Positions 24,766 through 33,920 are shown, counted from the stretch's first letter. The stretch is 64,000 bases of DNA from Halorussus halophilus (GCF_008831545.1 NZ_CP044525.1:1-64000); one strand, 5' to 3'. Notes: generated from the sequence alone by a model not told the origin. Program-made: numbers and translations.

Positions 24766-25526
24766 CGGCGAAGACGTCTCCAGTTGCGGAGCAAGAACCG
24801 CTAGCGATTCGGACAGTGGACCTGACGAAGGAGTACGGGCAGTTCGTTTCGGTCGATAGCCTCTCGGTCGAAATCGAACGAGGGGAAACCGTCGGTCTCT
24901 TCGGACCGAATGGTGCGGGGAAAACGACGTTTCTCCGGATGCTAGCTGGTCTTACACGACCGACGAGAGGGACCGTCTCGATCCACGGCACCGAATTCGA
25001 ACTCGACAATCAGCGACTCCGCGAACGAATCGGCGTCGTCACACACGATTCGATGCTCTACGACGAACTAACGGCGCGCGAGAACCTCCACTTTCACGCC
25101 AACTTACACGGACTCAGTTCAGTCACTCGACAGACCGAAGAAGTTCTCGAAACGGTCGGCCTCACCAGTCGCGCAAGTCGTCGCCCACCCGAATTCTCTC
25201 ACGGACTCCGGAAACGACTCGCACTCGGGAGAGCCCTCCTCCACGACCCAGACCTGCTGTTGCTCGACGAACCGTACACTGGACTCGACCAGCGCGCCGG
25301 TGCTGACTTCTCGGCCGCGCTGAACGACCTGACGGAGAAGACCATCGTCCTGACCACACACGGGTTAGAACGCGGCCTGAGCCACTGTTCACGAGCACTC
25401 GTACTCGATTCCGGGCGACTCGAAGCCGACTTTTCGACGACATCGCTTTCGAGTGAGGAGTTCGAAGAACGGTACCGAGAGACAATTGGACTGCCATCGG
25501 AGGAGACGACAGTCGAACACGAATGA
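24762..25526 (+). CDS. ccmA: CcmA-like heme ABC exporter ATPase
   Basis: 254 residues. Walker A GPNGAGKTTF, signature-like FSHGLRKRLALGRAL, Walker B LLLLDEPYTGLD, and H-loop TTHG. Within ABC ATPases the ccmEAB gene order identifies it as CcmA, which with CcmB and CcmC releases holo-CcmE by ATP hydrolysis. Overlaps of 4 bases on both sides give tight coupling. Cytoplasmic side of the membrane. Confidence 0.9.
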   Translation: MTAKTSPVAEQEPLAIRTVDLTKEYGQFVSVDSLSVEIERGETVGLFGPNGAGKTTFLRMLAGLTRPTRGTVSIHGTEFELDNQRLRERIGVVTHDSMLYDELTARENLHFHANLHGLSSVTRQTEEVLETVGLTSRASRRPPEFSHGLRKRLALGRALLHDPDLLLLDEPYTGLDQRAGADFSAALNDLTEKTIVLTTHGLERGLSHCSRALVLDSGRLEADFSTTSLSSEEFEERYRETIGLPSEETTVEHE

Positions 25527-26197
25527 GCGATTTTCTCTCTGCCATCTATCACGTCGTCAGGAAAGACCTGATAATCGAGATACGGACGAAACAAGTGACG
25601 ACGACGGCCACAGTGTTCTCGTTGTTAGTCGTCATCACGTTCGCCTTTAGTTTCGTCCAGACGTTCGCCAACCCACGAATCGTGGGACGAAGCGCGCTCT
25701 GGATCGCGTTCGTGTTCGCCGGTACGCTCGGAGTCACGAAGACGGTCGGTATCGAAGCACGGAACGCCGCACTCGACGGTCTATTGCTTGCACCCGTCGA
25801 CAGGTCGGCCATCTACGTCGGGAAAGTTCTTAGCACGGCGTTCTTCGTCATCATCGTAGACGTAGTGACACTCGCTGCTGCGGTAGTCTTCCTCGGGTAC
25901 GCACCCACTCCGACCACACTAGTTTCGCTTGTTGGCGTGCTCGTCGTCGCAGCGTTCGGATTCGCTGCCGTCGCAGTCGTCGTTTCGACGCTCACTCATC
26001 GGTCGACGCTGGACGAACTCGTTCTCCCGGTACTTCTCGTGCCGCTCGTGGTGCCAGTGCTTCTTGCTGGCGTCGAGATAACAGATGCACTATCGTCGGG
26101 CCGTCCGACGACGACGTGGTTACAACTACTGTGTTCGTACACGGGAATTCTCTTTCTCGCCGGAATAGCTGTCTTCGACTACGTCGTCGAAGAGTGA
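25523..26197 (+). CDS. ccmB: CcmB-like heme exporter permease
   Basis: 224 residues with six hydrophobic segments. The start VRKDLIIEIRTKQ is typical of CcmB, and a conserved middle reads VGIEARNAALDGLLLAPVDRSAIYVGK. It pairs with CcmA. It ends 17 bases before the convergent secreted protein gene at 26215. Confidence 0.9.
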   Translation: MSDFLSAIYHVVRKDLIIEIRTKQVTTTATVFSLLVVITFAFSFVQTFANPRIVGRSALWIAFVFAGTLGVTKTVGIEARNAALDGLLLAPVDRSAIYVGKVLSTAFFVIIVDVVTLAAAVVFLGYAPTPTTLVSLVGVLVVAAFGFAAVAVVVSTLTHRSTLDELVLPVLLVPLVVPVLLAGVEITDALSSGRPTTTWLQLLCSYTGILFLAGIAVFDYVVEE

Positions 26198-26214
26198 GTC
26201 AAAATCTGATTCGA

Positions 26215-27405
26215 CTACAAGACTCGATACGCGACGAACCCACCACCGACGATAGCGACTAACCCACCTAACAGCGGGATGGCAGGGAACGTCGGCATCG
26301 AGTTACTCTCCGCAGACGCCTGTTCAGCATCGTTGGTTCCAGACCCCGACGTGTTCGGGGCAGTGAGTTCGAGTCGAACTGTGTCGCCGTTCGTTATCGG
26401 TTCCGTGTTCGTCAGAAGGGGAATCGGTGAGTCGCCGACTTCCAAGTTCGCAGAGTGGTTCACCTTCTTTGGTTCGTATCCTCTGAGAACGACCGCGACC
26501 GTGGTGGAGTTGTGACCGAACGTCTTCTTGAACGTCCGTCCGTTGATATCGTAGGCGACCCCGATGCGGGCCGAACTGTTGGCCGGGACCGTGACGTTGA
26601 TTTCGACGCCACGACTGGTTTGACGATAACTCGTCTGTCGCCCTTGGAACATCGCCGAGTAAGGTTTCGACCCATTGGGCGTGACGACGGTAACTGTCCC
26701 GACGTACGGACGGTCACCCGTGTTTCGGAGCGTGAGCGTCTCGACTACGGTCGGCGACTGTGACGCATTCTGCGGTGCAAGCACCTGCAGGACGTGGTTC
26801 GCTGGGTTCCCACCGGAAACGTTCAACACCGACTTGTCGTCGGTTGGTGGCGGCGTCTCGATAGTGACAGTCGAAGTCTCGGAGGTGTTGATGGTACGCA
26901 GGTAGGGCACGCCGTCTGCAACGACCTGAATCCGATACGACTGATTCGACTGGAGCGGTCCGAACTCGAACGTCCCGCTCTGGCCGACCTTCGTCCGGTC
27001 CACCGAGTAGCCCGTCCCACTAACGAGTTGGACGGTGGCGTTCGTTCGAGGTTCGCCCGTCTCGTTCACGACGGTCCCCGAGAGCGACCGATTGAGTCGC
27101 ATCGATACGGCGGTCTCGTTACGGAGAACTTCCGAGTGGACTGCACCGTCGTGGACGACCTCGACGAGGTACAACGGTGCGTCTGGCACGTCCGCAGAGA
27201 ACTGCTTGCCATCGACAGTCGTCCGGACCGGGTCGTCCATCTTCTTGAACCCTTGCGTCATCGGCGTCACGGTGACGTTCGCGCCGTCAGCAGTTCCGTT
27301 TTCGACCGTAACTGTACCGTTGACGGTCGTCGTCGCACCGACGACGGTGGCGAAGGCGATACTGGCGAGGACGAGTCCGAGTACGAGTGTTGTTTTTCGT
27401 AGCAT
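26215..27405 (-). CDS. Secreted, C-terminally anchored protein cotranscribed with ccmF
   Basis: 396 residues. A Sec signal (TLVLGLVLASIAFATVVGA) is followed by carboxypeptidase-regulatory-like β domains (NGTVTVENGTADGANVTV; GTVVNETGEPRTNATVQL), an NEW3-like β segment (ETLTLRNTGDRPYVGTV), a low-complexity Ser/Thr stalk and a C-terminal TM helix (PAIPLLGGLVAIVGGGFVAY). No cysteine or enzyme motif is visible. The gene starts 8 bases after ccmF, so it is in the cytochrome c maturation operon. It might hold apocytochrome outside the cell, a job CcmH/CcmI does in bacteria; this is inferred from position only. Confidence 0.75.
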   Translation of the reverse strand: MLRKTTLVLGLVLASIAFATVVGATTTVNGTVTVENGTADGANVTVTPMTQGFKKMDDPVRTTVDGKQFSADVPDAPLYLVEVVHDGAVHSEVLRNETAVSMRLNRSLSGTVVNETGEPRTNATVQLVSGTGYSVDRTKVGQSGTFEFGPLQSNQSYRIQVVADGVPYLRTINTSETSTVTIETPPPTDDKSVLNVSGGNPANHVLQVLAPQNASQSPTVVETLTLRNTGDRPYVGTVTVVTPNGSKPYSAMFQGRQTSYRQTSRGVEINVTVPANSSARIGVAYDINGRTFKKTFGHNSTTVAVVLRGYEPKKVNHSANLEVGDSPIPLLTNTEPITNGDTVRLELTAPNTSGSGTNDAEQASAESNSMPTFPAIPLLGGLVAIVGGGFVAYRVL

Positions 27406-27413
27406 TATGTTCG

Positions 27414-29816
27414 TTAGTCAGATGGTTCGGTGTCTGTACTGGCCGCATTCTCGGAACCCCTAGTACGTACGTTCGATCGAACCCCGTGTGCGGGGTCGTA
27501 GAGTAGGACGAGTGACATCCCCACGAGGAGCATGAGGATTGCGAGTCGCATGACTGTCATCATGGGAATCCGCTTAACCGTAACCGAAGCAGTTCCATCG
27601 CTAACGCCGACGATGACGTAGGTGTCAGAGATCAATCCTCGGTCGATGATGACGTCACGAACCTGCATACCGCCCTGTTGGACGTAGCGACGCTGGCCCG
27701 CAACCCCACTCGTCACCTCGTTCCCACCGCGATAGACCGCCATCGAGACGCCTTTCGCCTTGACTCGCGTCGGGACGACGCTCTCCGGTGGCGATTGCAC
27801 CGACCCCATCATCGAGGGACGAGAGAGAACCATCGCATCGGCACTCGGCACGAAGTCCCACATGAGCCGACCCTTGGCGACGATGCGCTGTCCCTGCTGG
27901 ACCGACACGCTAGACTCGTTCGCGTTCGGGAGGCCGACCCAGACGCTCGAATTATCGATTTGTACGACCGTAGCCCGCTGGCCTTGTCGGACGTTCGTCA
28001 CCGTGCCGTACACGGTCTGGACCGTCCCGTTGAGTGACTCACCCCGTGAGATTATATTTCGCGGCGAGAGCGCGTACGACTCGACTGCAGGATTTCGTGG
28101 GAACTCAGAACTCGAATACCCGAGAACGCGAATCGAGTAATCGGTGCCCGCAATCGGTTTTTTGGACGAATCGACTGCACCGCTTCCGATGCCCGTCGCC
28201 ATGACCGACGCTTGCCCGCCGAGGAGATACATGAGCGGCAGTGAGAGAACGAGGAGCGCGACCCCGATGTGGATGGTCGTGATACCCGTCTCCTTGAGTT
28301 TCGCGTGCCGTCCGGCGGCCGCAGGAATTCGAACCGACGCGCGCTTTAGCATACTGAGGCAGACGTACGCAACCGGTGGGAGGACCGCCAACGCGCTCAC
28401 GCTCCCGATGATAGTGTAGAAGAACGAACCGCTCGGCGAGGTCGAAGCGAGTCGCCACGCGTCCGAGGGTGCAACGAACGCGGCTACGACTGTCCCGGCC
28501 GTGAAGACGCCCAGACCGACGAGGCTACGACGGCGATCCTCGACGTCGAAGTCCATGTAGAATCCGAGCAGTAGCATAGTGGCGATGACGAACGGGAAAC
28601 TCCAGAGGTTGTAGTATCGTGGTTCGACTGAGACCTCGATACTAGTTATTGCGTCCCTGAGGACTGGGAACGTCAGCCCCCAGAGCGAGACGAACGTCAA
28701 TAGTCCGAGGAGGAGAACGGCACCGTGCAGGAGGTTCGACCGCGTAATCCACTCCCCGTCGCGTTGCCGTTCGTCGCCGTCCTGGAAAAGCCAGTAGCCG
28801 AACGGAATGATGACACCGAGGACCACTGTGATCCCCATCAACACGAGGAGCGAGACGCCGATACCACCGGACGCGAACGAGTGAATGCTTCGAAAGACTC
28901 CGCTCCGGACGACCGACGTGGTGTAGACGGCCAGCGCGAACGTCGTCGCGGTCATCGCCGGAGCCAGAATCTGGTAGTCCCCATTGGGGCGGTACCGCGT
29001 TACCGCGTGAAGTGTCGCAGTGAGGAACAACCACGGAATCAAAATCGCAGTTTCGACTGGGTCCCACGCCCAGATGCCACCCCATCCGAGGACTGTGTAC
29101 GACCAGAGACCGCCGAGTGCGACGGCGGCGGTCAGGAACAGCCAACTCAATCGTAGCCAGCGGGTGACACTTCCGATCCACGTCGAGAAGAGGCCGCCAT
29201 TCCCACGAAGCAGCGATATGAAGTGTGCTGCACCGATGGCGAACGGCATCGTAAGGAGTGCGTAGGACGCGAACATGACCGGTGGGTGAATCGCCATGTA
29301 TGGGTCCACGAGGAGCGGGTTCAGCCCCTGTCCGCTCGTCGGAACGTACCCCGCAGGAGCGTTGGGGAACTCATTCCCGACCGGTGCGAAGGGACTCCTG
29401 AGCAACAGCATTCCGGTGAAGTACGTGACGATACCGACCGTAAGCGCCTGCACGAGTTTCCCACCACGACTGTCTATTCCACGGAAGAGCACGGCGGCGA
29501 GTGCGACGAACGAGACGATGGTCGCCCATAGGAGGATGGACCCTTCATTACCCGCGTAGACGCCAGTCAAGCGGTAGAGTAACCCGAGATAGTCGGCCGT
29601 ATTGTGCCAGACGTACGCGTTCGAGTAGTCGGTCCTGACGAACTGGTACGTGAGATGCAAAAGCGCACTCGATAAGAGGACGACGGCACCCCCGAGCAGT
29701 GGTTTCACGTAGTCTAGATACTGGTCGTTGTCTGCGACGTATCCTCTCGTGAGGATAGCCGTCGTGGAGACCAATGCGAGAAACGCTAGCAGTAGGATGA
29801 TTGTCCCGGGCGTCAT
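27414..29816 (-). CDS. ccmF: CcmF-like cytochrome c heme lyase
   Basis: 800-residue membrane protein. The WWD-type heme-handling loop is GWGGIWAWDPVETAILIPWL, and other conserved pieces include GNEGSILLWA and ATLHAVTRYR. A large extracytoplasmic β domain follows about residue 570 (AGTDYSIRVLGYSS..., OB-like; GTVTNVRQGQRATVV). This late part resembles a CcmE-type OB fold and may be a built-in acceptor. CcmF joins heme vinyl groups to CxxCH cysteines. Its ATG overlaps the thioredoxin stop by 4 bases. Confidence 0.92.
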   Translation of the reverse strand: MTPGTIILLLAFLALVSTTAILTRGYVADNDQYLDYVKPLLGGAVVLLSSALLHLTYQFVRTDYSNAYVWHNTADYLGLLYRLTGVYAGNEGSILLWATIVSFVALAAVLFRGIDSRGGKLVQALTVGIVTYFTGMLLLRSPFAPVGNEFPNAPAGYVPTSGQGLNPLLVDPYMAIHPPVMFASYALLTMPFAIGAAHFISLLRGNGGLFSTWIGSVTRWLRLSWLFLTAAVALGGLWSYTVLGWGGIWAWDPVETAILIPWLFLTATLHAVTRYRPNGDYQILAPAMTATTFALAVYTTSVVRSGVFRSIHSFASGGIGVSLLVLMGITVVLGVIIPFGYWLFQDGDERQRDGEWITRSNLLHGAVLLLGLLTFVSLWGLTFPVLRDAITSIEVSVEPRYYNLWSFPFVIATMLLLGFYMDFDVEDRRRSLVGLGVFTAGTVVAAFVAPSDAWRLASTSPSGSFFYTIIGSVSALAVLPPVAYVCLSMLKRASVRIPAAAGRHAKLKETGITTIHIGVALLVLSLPLMYLLGGQASVMATGIGSGAVDSSKKPIAGTDYSIRVLGYSSSEFPRNPAVESYALSPRNIISRGESLNGTVQTVYGTVTNVRQGQRATVVQIDNSSVWVGLPNANESSVSVQQGQRIVAKGRLMWDFVPSADAMVLSRPSMMGSVQSPPESVVPTRVKAKGVSMAVYRGGNEVTSGVAGQRRYVQQGGMQVRDVIIDRGLISDTYVIVGVSDGTASVTVKRIPMMTVMRLAILMLLVGMSLVLLYDPAHGVRSNVRTRGSENAASTDTEPSD

Positions 29817-30319
29817 TTGGTCCCACCTCCGTTCGTCGTATTAGCGCCGTTCGATTTCTGTTTCGCGCGTTCGAGATAGGCGAGGAAGTCCTGTTTGGGC
29901 GCGTATCCCGAGATGCGGGTCAGCACCTCACCATCCGGTGTGATAATGACGTGCTGTGGTGGGTAGTTGACGTTGTACTTCTGCTTCAGACGGGACGGTT
30001 CGCGCGCATCGCTGTCGAGGTTGACTGCGACTAAGACGAAATCGTCGAGACTAGATTGGACCGCAGGGTCAGAGTAGACGTTGCGGTTGTAGTCTTCACA
30101 GTAGGTGCACCACGTCGTCCAGAAGTAGACGACGATGGGCTTGTCCTTTTGCTCAGCTACCTGTTCAGCTTGCGAAAAATCGGTTCGCCATTTCGTATCG
30201 CCGTGGTAGGAGTACTTTTCGTCGCTCAACACCGGTGCTGCGTGCATCGAGAGATATCCGATTCCCAGAAGTAGCGCGAAGAACGCGAGGGTAGACGCTT
30301 TCCGCGGAGTTATCGGCAT
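29813..30319 (-). CDS. Membrane-anchored thioredoxin (CcmG/TlpA-like)
   Basis: 168 residues from ATG 30319. An N-terminal TM helix (TLAFFALLLGIGYLSMHA) precedes a thioredoxin domain with active site YFWTTWCTYCEDYNR and cis-Pro NYPPQHVII. It should act outside the membrane to reduce apocytochrome cysteines before heme attachment, fed by CcdA. It is the first gene of a minus-strand operon with ccmF and the anchored β protein. Confidence 0.88.
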   Translation of the reverse strand: MPITPRKASTLAFFALLLGIGYLSMHAAPVLSDEKYSYHGDTKWRTDFSQAEQVAEQKDKPIVVYFWTTWCTYCEDYNRNVYSDPAVQSSLDDFVLVAVNLDSDAREPSRLKQKYNVNYPPQHVIITPDGEVLTRISGYAPKQDFLAYLERAKQKSNGANTTNGGGTK

Positions 30320-30702
30320 GACTCTCAGTATACGACCACCGCTGCAAAAGTGTACTGCATCTCCACTACTGGTCAATTTTCTCTTGTGGATTCGTTTTCG
30401 TGGTGAGATAGATTCATTATCTATTAGTTATTCGAACAGAAGAATAGGTACGGGCGAGAGGCCAGATCAATCAAATCGGCCGTAATACAGCTATTTCGTG
30501 CGAATAAGCAGGGGTGGTGGCGGCTCTACTACATATCATCTTCAATCAGTTATGTTATCGGCGGGGTTACGTTCTTCACATCACCTAATTCCTACGCAGA
30601 GCTATGAAAATGTTTATCACAGTAGTGGGAGTATTGGTCAATATCGTTTGAAGACCAAGTGTGGAATGAAATGGTAGGAGAAGAGATGGAACAAGACGAA
30701 AC
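30320..30702. other. Divergent promoter region between ccmG-like and tsdA-like genes
   Basis: About 380 bases, AT-rich at 30400-30560. No gene is supported. It holds TATTGGTCAATA at 30632-30643 upstream of the cytochrome gene. The promoter for the minus-strand thioredoxin-ccmF operon must also be here. Confidence 0.5.
30632..30643. promoter_or_regulatory. TATTG-N2-CAATA operator upstream of tsdA-like gene
   Basis: TATTGGTCAATA is a perfect 5-base inverted repeat with a 2-base centre, 59 bases before the start codon. The same arms recur upstream of the HTH regulator, thioredoxin and TSUP unit. Confidence 0.55.
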
Positions 30703-32115
30703 ATGAGTCAAGGCGATTCAACGTTATTACTCAAGCCGGTACTCCTCATAGTTAGCGTCGCCGTCATGGCGGTCGTGGTCACACTCGCAGTCAACGGACT
30801 GCTCGCGTTCACGGGCAACGACTACATGAGTGGCCAACCAGCCGCAGAATCGGGCGGCGGCGGTGGCGGTATCCTGGACTTACCCGGCGAATGGAGCGGT
30901 TACGAGTGGTATAGTGAGGACCTCCGAGAGGATGGTATGAAATACAAGAACGAAACGGCTGGTAACAAGGTCAACTTCCAGCCGAAGAAAATGAACAACT
31001 CGACACTCCCGGAGAACGAGAATCGCCGGGAACTCGTCAAGTACGGACGTCGGCTCTTCGCTAACACGTCCAAACTGATGCCTGGGTACACGGGCGGCAC
31101 CCGCATGTCGTGTGCGAACTGTCACGGCGGTGGGTCGCTCCCGACGACGACTGGCATGGTCGGCCAAGACATCGACATGATTCCGCTCGTCGGCACCGCC
31201 TCGGGGTATCCCGAATGGACGGGTCGTACCCAGCGGATGCGCGACATGCGCCAGCGAATCATGGGTTGCTTCCTCCGGAGCATGGACGCAGCCAACGCCG
31301 AGAAGGGCGTCCCAGCCTACGACAGCAGAGAAATCCAGGCCATGGAGACCTACATGGTCTGGCTGAACAAGGGAACGCCGAGCCAAAAAGTGCCCTACTG
31401 GCGACACATCGAGAAGCCGGAAGGTAACGAGAAGAAGCCCGTTCCGGAAGTGAACCCGGTGCGCGGCGCAAAACTCTACCTCGAGAATTGTGCGTCCTGT
31501 CACGGCAAGGACGGCCAAGGGAAGAAAGGTCAGTACCCACCACTGTGGGGCCCGAACTCCTTCAACGACGGTGCCGGGATGGGCCGACTGTACACCTCGG
31601 CAGGCTTCATCCGCGAAGCGATGCCATACGGTACCGCACACTCGTTCAAAGACTGGGACGACGTCCAAGACGTCGCCGGGTTCATGAACGCACACAAGCG
31701 GCCGCACCTTCCACGCCAACCCAAAGACTGGGAGGAAGCAGGCGTGAAGAAAGAAGGCATCTACTACAAACGCGCTCAGGAGCACTGGGGTTACGACATG
31801 AATCCCATGACGAAGAAGCTCCTCATCGCTGGCATCCCAATCGGGAGCCAACCGATAAACAAGAGCGTGATTCCCGAGGACTACTCGAAGTACGACGACC
31901 CGATGAAGAACACCTCGGTCGAGGGGTCGTGGAAGACGACGTGGATGAACAAGTCCAACACGTACGCCAACTGGAAGTACGCAGAGGATTCAGGTAGTTC
32001 AAACAACTCGACGCAGACGAACAGTTCGGCGTCGCTGACCGTTCGAGGTGCCGTAACCGACGCGATGGCTAACGGCGACTCGACCGCAAAAGCACGAGAG
32101 AATCAAGCGAGCTGA
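30703..32115 (+). CDS. tsdA: Membrane-anchored diheme cytochrome c, TsdA-like thiosulfate dehydrogenase
   Basis: 470 residues. A TM anchor (residues 10-36) is followed by two class I cytochrome c domains with CANCH (C137-H141) and CASCH (C263-H267). RIMGCFLRSM (Cys189) matches the TsdA segment whose Cys is the unusual axial ligand of heme 1. LWGPNSFNDGAGMGRLYTSAGFIREAMPYG matches the TsdA heme 2 domain. TsdA couples two thiosulfates into tetrathionate and passes electrons onward; here halocyanin is a likely acceptor. A Ser/Asn-rich tail of about 90 residues after the second heme domain (after about 380) is extra. It is followed by ccdA, ccmC and ccmD on the same strand. Confidence 0.88.
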   Translation: MSQGDSTLLLKPVLLIVSVAVMAVVVTLAVNGLLAFTGNDYMSGQPAAESGGGGGGILDLPGEWSGYEWYSEDLREDGMKYKNETAGNKVNFQPKKMNNSTLPENENRRELVKYGRRLFANTSKLMPGYTGGTRMSCANCHGGGSLPTTTGMVGQDIDMIPLVGTASGYPEWTGRTQRMRDMRQRIMGCFLRSMDAANAEKGVPAYDSREIQAMETYMVWLNKGTPSQKVPYWRHIEKPEGNEKKPVPEVNPVRGAKLYLENCASCHGKDGQGKKGQYPPLWGPNSFNDGAGMGRLYTSAGFIREAMPYGTAHSFKDWDDVQDVAGFMNAHKRPHLPRQPKDWEEAGVKKEGIYYKRAQEHWGYDMNPMTKKLLIAGIPIGSQPINKSVIPEDYSKYDDPMKNTSVEGSWKTTWMNKSNTYANWKYAEDSGSSNNSTQTNSSASLTVRGAVTDAMANGDSTAKARENQAS

Positions 32116-32142
32116 ACTCGAACGGTACACAATTTTTCGAAT

Positions 32143-32835
32143 ATGGCAGGCGTCCCGACGACTGCTGCGGTGTTCCTTGCTGGCATCGTGACGATACTGA
32201 CACCATGCTGTCTCCCGATGATTCCCGTGCTTGTAGTCGGCGGTACCGGGCATCGACTGCGACCAGTTGCAATCGTCTCCGGAAGTACGCTGATGTTCAC
32301 GATTCTCGGCGTTGCGACGGGGATGATCGGCGCGCTCACGCCGGACGACATTCGGGCGCCGTTCGCTATTCTCATGGTGGCGTTCGGTGCGGTTATGGCC
32401 GACGACGACCTCAACGAAATATACTCTCGGTACACGAGGAAGTTCGTCAGTAGCGCGAATTCCGCAACCGGGGTTGTAGATGAAGAACGCCATCCGTTGG
32501 CGAATGCGTTCGTCGTCGGATTGCTACTCGGAGTTATCTGGCTGCCATGCGTCGGTCCTGTCCTCGGCGGTGTCCTTGCATTCGTCGGGACGACCGGAGA
32601 CATCACACAGAGCGCGTTACTTCTGTTCACGTACGGCGTCGGATTCTCGATTCCCCTGTTGGGCGTCGCGTACGCGACCAAGTTCGGTGGCCGTCAGGTG
32701 CTCGGTCCCGTCCTCGACGATGGCCTCACCGAACACGTCCAGACGATAACCGGGTACAGCTTCGTCGCCTTCGGCGTGGCGATGCTGTTTGGACTGGACA
32801 AACTAGCACTCGCATCACTTATCGAACTACTCTAA
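32143..32835 (+). CDS. CcdA-family protein (2), short
   Basis: 230 residues, six helices. ILTPCCLPMIPVLVVGG and GVIWLPCVGPVLGGVLAF are the paired Cys-Pro motifs of CcdA, with a charged cytoplasmic loop at about residues 85-120. It starts 27 bases after the cytochrome gene, so the two probably share an mRNA. It likely delivers reductant for maturation of that cytochrome. It is a different subfamily from the CcdA at 22006. Confidence 0.88.
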   Translation: MAGVPTTAAVFLAGIVTILTPCCLPMIPVLVVGGTGHRLRPVAIVSGSTLMFTILGVATGMIGALTPDDIRAPFAILMVAFGAVMADDDLNEIYSRYTRKFVSSANSATGVVDEERHPLANAFVVGLLLGVIWLPCVGPVLGGVLAFVGTTGDITQSALLLFTYGVGFSIPLLGVAYATKFGGRQVLGPVLDDGLTEHVQTITGYSFVAFGVAMLFGLDKLALASLIELL

Positions 32836-32893
32836 GAATGATACACAAAGATAACACGACGATGACACGGAGAATCGGCAGAGAAATACGACA

Positions 32894-33619
32894 ATGATGG
32901 GGTTCAGTAACGTACTCAGTCGTCTCATGCGAGCTTTGCGATGGCTCGTCGAGAGTAGAGGCGTCAAGTGGGGAACGCTCGTCACGGGCGTCGTCTCGAT
33001 GGGACTGGTGTTCGGCGTCGCATCCGATACGATGTATGGAATCGAACACGGTGCTAACTTGCTGGCGTATTGGCACATCGCACTCGCGTGGGTCGCCGCC
33101 GCCGCGCTCGCGACGACGTTTTTCGGGAGTGCGTTGTATCTCCGCTATCGTGGACGGTTCTGGAACCGCCTTGCACACAGTGCCGGTGAAATCGGCTTCA
33201 TGTTTGCGACACTGACGCTGGTCTTGGGAAGCATGTGGGGGAAGGTTATCTGGAACTCGTGGTGGGAGTGGACCGACGTTCGACTAGTGACGTTTCTGCT
33301 CGTCTGGTTCATTTACGCGGGCTACCTCATCGTATACTCCGCGACCGAACGAAGTAACGACGAACTGTACGCAGCAGTGTACGGCGTCATCGGCTTCGTG
33401 ACGGTACCCATCTCGTATCTATCCACTCGTCTTTGGATTCCGACGTTCCACGAAACCACTGTCGGGAACCCACAGGTCAGTGCCAACATCGACCCGCTCA
33501 CGCTCGTCGTCTCGGTGATTGCAGCGACGTTCCTCTACTTCTACCTCGTCGGTCTTCGCATCAATCTTCACGAACTGGAAGACAAAGTACTTCGACTCCA
33601 CGCACCAAGGAGGGACTAA
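32894..33619 (+). CDS. ccmC: CcmC-like heme-delivery protein
   Basis: 241 residues with six helices. The WWD heme loop appears as SMWGKVIWNSWWEWTDVRL, and conserved histidines flank it (YWHIALAW; IPTFHETT). CcmC loads heme onto CcmE. It lies between ccdA and a 39-aa ccmD-like frame in one plus-strand operon led by the cytochrome gene. An in-frame ATG one codon later (32897) is equivalent. Confidence 0.92.
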   Translation: MMGFSNVLSRLMRALRWLVESRGVKWGTLVTGVVSMGLVFGVASDTMYGIEHGANLLAYWHIALAWVAAAALATTFFGSALYLRYRGRFWNRLAHSAGEIGFMFATLTLVLGSMWGKVIWNSWWEWTDVRLVTFLLVWFIYAGYLIVYSATERSNDELYAAVYGVIGFVTVPISYLSTRLWIPTFHETTVGNPQVSANIDPLTLVVSVIAATFLYFYLVGLRINLHELEDKVLRLHAPRRD

Positions 33620-33622
33620 CGA

Positions 33623-33742
33623 ATGGAACCACTACTCCTCGCCGGATACACGGCATTGTTCGTCGCGTTCTTTGGCTACGTCGTCCACTTGCAACGGCGT
33701 ATGAGCAAAGTAGAATCCCGGGTGGCGGACCTCCGCGATTGA
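33623..33742 (+). CDS. ccmD: CcmD-like small membrane protein, 39 aa
   Basis: A short frame beginning MEPLLLAGYTALFVAFFGYV, one TM helix, then a basic, helical tail (HLQRRMSKVESRVADLRD). Size, topology and location 3 bases after ccmC match CcmD, the small subunit that helps release holo-CcmE from CcmABC. CcmD sequences are poorly conserved, so the call depends on context. Confidence 0.75.
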   Translation: MEPLLLAGYTALFVAFFGYVVHLQRRMSKVESRVADLRD

Positions 33743-33901
33743 GGCCCGTCGCCGACGAACTCGAACAGATACGGACACCCACCCACCGGCTAAATTCCAT
33801 TTGCTTCTAGTCGAATCATTTTGCTGAGTTGTCACGCTAATCGTGTAGTATGGGGGCGCAGCCTCGCTTGAAAGACAGTTTCCCATAGTTTTATCACAAC
33901 C

Positions 33902-33915
33902 CTACAATATTGTAG
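33902..33915. promoter_or_regulatory. 14-bp perfect palindrome before the halocyanin gene
   Basis: CTACAATATTGTAG ends 5 bases before the halocyanin start codon. It contains CAATA and TATTG arms in the reverse order to the other operators. A protein bound here would sit at the transcription start. Confidence 0.45.
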
Positions 33916-33920
33916 TTCGT

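Noticed and set aside
30880-31851. 323-codon minus-strand frame
   Set aside because: Antisense to the diheme cytochrome whose CxxCH motifs are certain.
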